A stretch of DNA of 63,796 nucleotides from Phocaeicola plebeius (GTDB taxonomy: Bacteria; Bacteroidota; Bacteroidia; Bacteroidales; Bacteroidaceae), in the NCBI RefSeq assembly GCF_003437535.1, contig NZ_QSQT01000024.1, forward strand, positions 1 to 63,796, written 5' to 3'. The position numbers and the translations under genes were made by a program. Positions 62,943-63,796 of the stretch are shown in pieces. Positions within the stretch are counted from its first letter, which is position 1; each line of letters begins with the position of its first letter. The notes beneath the pieces were generated by a model, which was not told the DNA's origin, made no database searches, and was given only the letters and a program-made list of their open reading frames with translations.

Positions 62943-63796
62943 ATGAAAAAATTACATTTTAAACTATTTAAAAGATTATCTTGTATTGTTGTTTTTACAA
63001 CATTATTTTTCTCTCATGTACAAGCCAAAGGTATCAATGATGCAATCCAACTTCCAGATTTCAAGAGTGGAAAAACTATCTGGGTCATCCGAGCAGGCGT
63101 AGGATTTAACGGTTTTACCGGATCAAGCATAGAAACGACCAAACTACAATGGGAAAATAACGATTGGAATGGCAGTTTTGGGAAAGCCACAGGATATGAA
63201 TTCACATTAGGGTTTAACAAATCCTTTGGTAATCATCCACTATATTGGGGGATGGAGCTTGGCATGGCATCAAGAGGATATACATCATCTTCTTCATGGG
63301 AAAAAAGTGGAAGTTCAGCTATTAGTGGGGGAACCGACTATCATGGTAAATTCCAAGATGAATCAATGCTATGCCATACAGTAAAGTTTTCTCCATTCAC
63401 TATTGGTTATCGATACACATTCCTTGAAAAGATGGCTGCAGACATACATCTTGGAGCCTATGCCAGCTATGATATCGCAGGAAAATACAAAAGAGATTAT
63501 ACAGACCATATCATTTCAACATCCAAATATGGCAATAGAAATGATAAGACCACAAGCTCCACAGAAACCAAGATAAAAGATTATGACAATATGAAACGAT
63601 ATGACGCGGGTATTAATCTGGGAATAGGCTATTGGTTTGGTAAATTTAATATAGACTTTACATGGCAAAGAGGATTTATCGCCATATTTGAAGGGGGAAA
63701 TGAATTAGTAAAAATAGGAAAAGAATCACGCAAACGTGGAAACCTACATATTCCGAAGCATACCCGTTCACTTTCCGGCAGCTTATTAGGGTATAA
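62943..63796 (+). CDS. Outer-membrane beta-barrel protein, cut by the window edge
   Basis: An open frame starts at ATG 62943 and stays open for 284 codons to the end of the window with no stop seen. It begins with a signal peptide (MKKLHFKLFKRLSCIVVFTT then LFFSHVQAKG). After that it shows alternating strands rich in Gly/aromatic residues (IWVIRAGVGFNGFTGSS, GYEFTLGFNKSFG, AGINLGIGYWFGKFNIDFTW), the pattern of small outer-membrane barrels of the PorT/outer-membrane-protein type. It is the fourth exported protein of the cluster and may form its membrane component. Confidence 0.8.
   Translation, partial: MKKLHFKLFKRLSCIVVFTTLFFSHVQAKGINDAIQLPDFKSGKTIWVIRAGVGFNGFTGSSIETTKLQWENNDWNGSFGKATGYEFTLGFNKSFGNHPLYWGMELGMASRGYTSSSSWEKSGSSAISGGTDYHGKFQDESMLCHTVKFSPFTIGYRYTFLEKMAADIHLGAYASYDIAGKYKRDYTDHIISTSKYGNRNDKTTSSTETKIKDYDNMKRYDAGINLGIGYWFGKFNIDFTWQRGFIAIFEGGNELVKIGKESRKRGNLHIPKHTRSLSGSLLGY

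Overview
The window comes from a gut Bacteroidales chromosome (Bacteroides/Phocaeicola type). The evidence is the many TAnnTTTG -7 boxes upstream of genes, the near absence of Shine-Dalgarno sites, families typical of this order (DUF5686, DUF4296, DUF3667, TamL-like lipoprotein, PPi-dependent phosphofructokinase), and the gene order trpBEGDCFA. The genus is not resolved from sequence alone.

Layout. 1-2.4 kb: AT-rich left edge with two small membrane proteins of unknown function and an MgtC/SapB protein. 2.6-9.1 kb: tRNA-Asp, then hisH-hisA-hisF-hisIE with an FtsE-type ATPase, aspartate kinase and lysA. 9.1-20 kb: a DUF5686 outer-membrane protein, a Crp/Fnr regulator, DUF3667, TSCPD, yebC, pheT and dnaB, with ispE divergent from dnaB. 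20-21.2 kb: an AAA-ATPase-like gene missing its C-terminal nuclease domain. 21.2-25.9 kb: an AT-rich island (tyrosine recombinase, DUF262-HNH protein, EcoRI-type adenine methyltransferase, small HTH regulator). 26-49 kb: housekeeping and envelope genes (serine hydrolase, RluA-type pseudouridine synthase, clpB, GH25 lysozyme, pfp, TamL-like protein, rRNA/tRNA methyltransferase, lspA, DksA-like, ileS, tpx, PagL-like, prmA, AlkD-like). 49.1-55.8 kb: complete trp operon behind an attenuator with tandem Trp codons. 55.9-59.6 kb: L-asparaginase and a PhoB/PhoR-like two-component pair. 59.6-63.8 kb: AT-rich stretch with a structured leader RNA followed by four exported proteins, the last one cut by the window edge.

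The main discovery is a DNA-inversion cassette system at 23.9-24.5 kb. The methyltransferase gene on the minus strand ends in a 75-residue C-terminal module that begins exactly at a 20-bp sequence. The same 20 bp occurs in inverted orientation 350 bp away, in the same reading frame, at the start of a silent plus-strand module. A second silent module with a 13-bp version of the repeat lies beside it. All three modules start with EILG and end with YAR(V/L)LIR. Inversion would swap the putative target-recognition end of the methyltransferase. A tyrosine recombinase encoded in the same cluster is the obvious candidate invertase. This predicts a three-state phase-variable DNA methylation system of EcoRI-methylase type linked to a DUF262-HNH nuclease-like protein.

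Several start codons were moved downstream of the longest open frame because a TAnnTTTG promoter element lies inside the extension (crp-like, DUF3667, pheT, dnaB, ispE, TamL-like, small HTH regulator).
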